From contig NZ_CP049868.1 in NCBI RefSeq assembly GCF_011303555.1, positions 3,224,001-3,288,000 on the forward strand: a stretch of 64,000 bases of DNA, written 5' to 3'. This stretch comes from Pedobacter sp. HDW13 (lineage in GTDB: Bacteria; Bacteroidota; Bacteroidia; Sphingobacteriales; Sphingobacteriaceae). The notes under the pieces were generated by a model. That model saw only the letters and a list, made by a program, of their open reading frames with translations. It was not told the origin of the DNA and did not search any database. Position 1 is the stretch's first letter. Every line of letters starts with the position of its first letter. The position numbers and the translations under genes were made by a program. Below are positions 63,769 to 64,000 of the stretch, piece after piece.

Positions 63769-64000
63769 TGAAGAAAAACGTATTGTTACTCGAAACTATT
63801 GCCGAAGAAGCACTTTCGCTGCTAGCCGAAAATGCGCATGTATTCAAAGGATATGAAGCAGGTGGGCTAAATGAGGTTTTGGGAAAGGTAGAAATACATG
63901 CCGTTATTACCAGGGGGAAGGGGCAGATTGATAAGCCTTTAATGGATGCCTTTTCTAATTTGCAGGTGGTAGCCAGGTGCGGCGTGGGACTTGATAATGT
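63768..64000 (+). CDS. D-isomer specific 2-hydroxyacid dehydrogenase (partial, N-terminal)
   Basis: 77 residues are visible before the window ends. MKKNVLLLETIAEEALSLL starts the substrate-binding domain, HAVITRGKGQIDKPLMDAF and LQVVARCGVGLDNV match the family's first domain and the segment before the NAD-binding domain. It would oxidise or reduce a 2-hydroxyacid from the upstream pathway. The C-terminal part lies outside the window. Confidence 0.88.
   Translation, partial: MKKNVLLLETIAEEALSLLAENAHVFKGYEAGGLNEVLGKVEIHAVITRGKGQIDKPLMDAFSNLQVVARCGVGLDN

Noticed and set aside
1-64000. CRISPR array or complete prophage
   Set aside because: No regularly spaced repeats, cas genes, or phage structural genes were seen; the only integrase is a fragment.

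Overview
The window reads as a chromosomal segment of a Bacteroidota bacterium of the Pedobacter/Sphingobacteriaceae type. The evidence is paired SusC/SusD genes, a hybrid two-component sensor with a periplasmic propeller, Bacteroidota-type -7 promoter boxes (TAnnTTTG), double-glycine-leader peptides, and a polysaccharide lyase 8 enzyme whose catalytic residues sit at a constant +7 offset from those of Pedobacter heparinus chondroitinase AC. All identifications come from reading the sequence; no database search was run.

Layout. 1-12.1 kb is mostly core: recA (partial), nth, a regulator, a lipoprotein and two tandem fatty acid desaturases, an MFS exporter, an ECF sigma factor with a small downstream ORF, uvrA and a LysE-type exporter. 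12.1-19.6 kb holds a Tat-exported phosphoesterase, a barrel-like protein, a YncE/phosphoesterase fusion, msrA and two secreted or envelope proteins. 19.9-41.8 kb is a polysaccharide utilisation region: two SusC/SusD pairs around a 1348-residue hybrid sensor, then a PL8 lyase, a GH88 unsaturated glucuronyl hydrolase, a DUF2264 protein, KduI and KduD. Together these would bind a uronic-acid polysaccharide, cleave it by beta-elimination, hydrolyse the unsaturated oligosaccharides and feed the product into uronate catabolism. Both susC genes carry a one-base deletion in a G run.

41.9-45.8 kb holds carbonic anhydrase, a Crp-like regulator, a HAD hydrolase and a CAT-like acetyltransferase. A tRNA-Ala(GGC) at 45.94 kb is followed by a short copy of its 3' end, a strong terminator, a frameshifted integrase remnant and a TatC-like fragment, which looks like a genomic-island edge. 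The next 12 kb (46.8-58.7 kb) is the most interesting region. It has two orphan LytTR regulators, a three-part VKOR/DsbA disulfide-forming fusion, an 80-residue double-glycine-leader peptide with six core cysteines, a secreted thioredoxin, a duplicated GT25-like protein, a GT2-methyltransferase-like fusion, a C39 peptidase ABC exporter and a HlyD adaptor. I infer that it makes, oxidises, possibly glycosylates, and secretes a disulfide-rich peptide. An 18-bp direct repeat lies at each edge.

59.1-64 kb holds two small proteins of uncertain role, an AraC regulator, and a divergent run of catabolic genes (sugar epimerase-like, enolase superfamily, VOC family, 2-hydroxyacid dehydrogenase) that runs off the end of the window.
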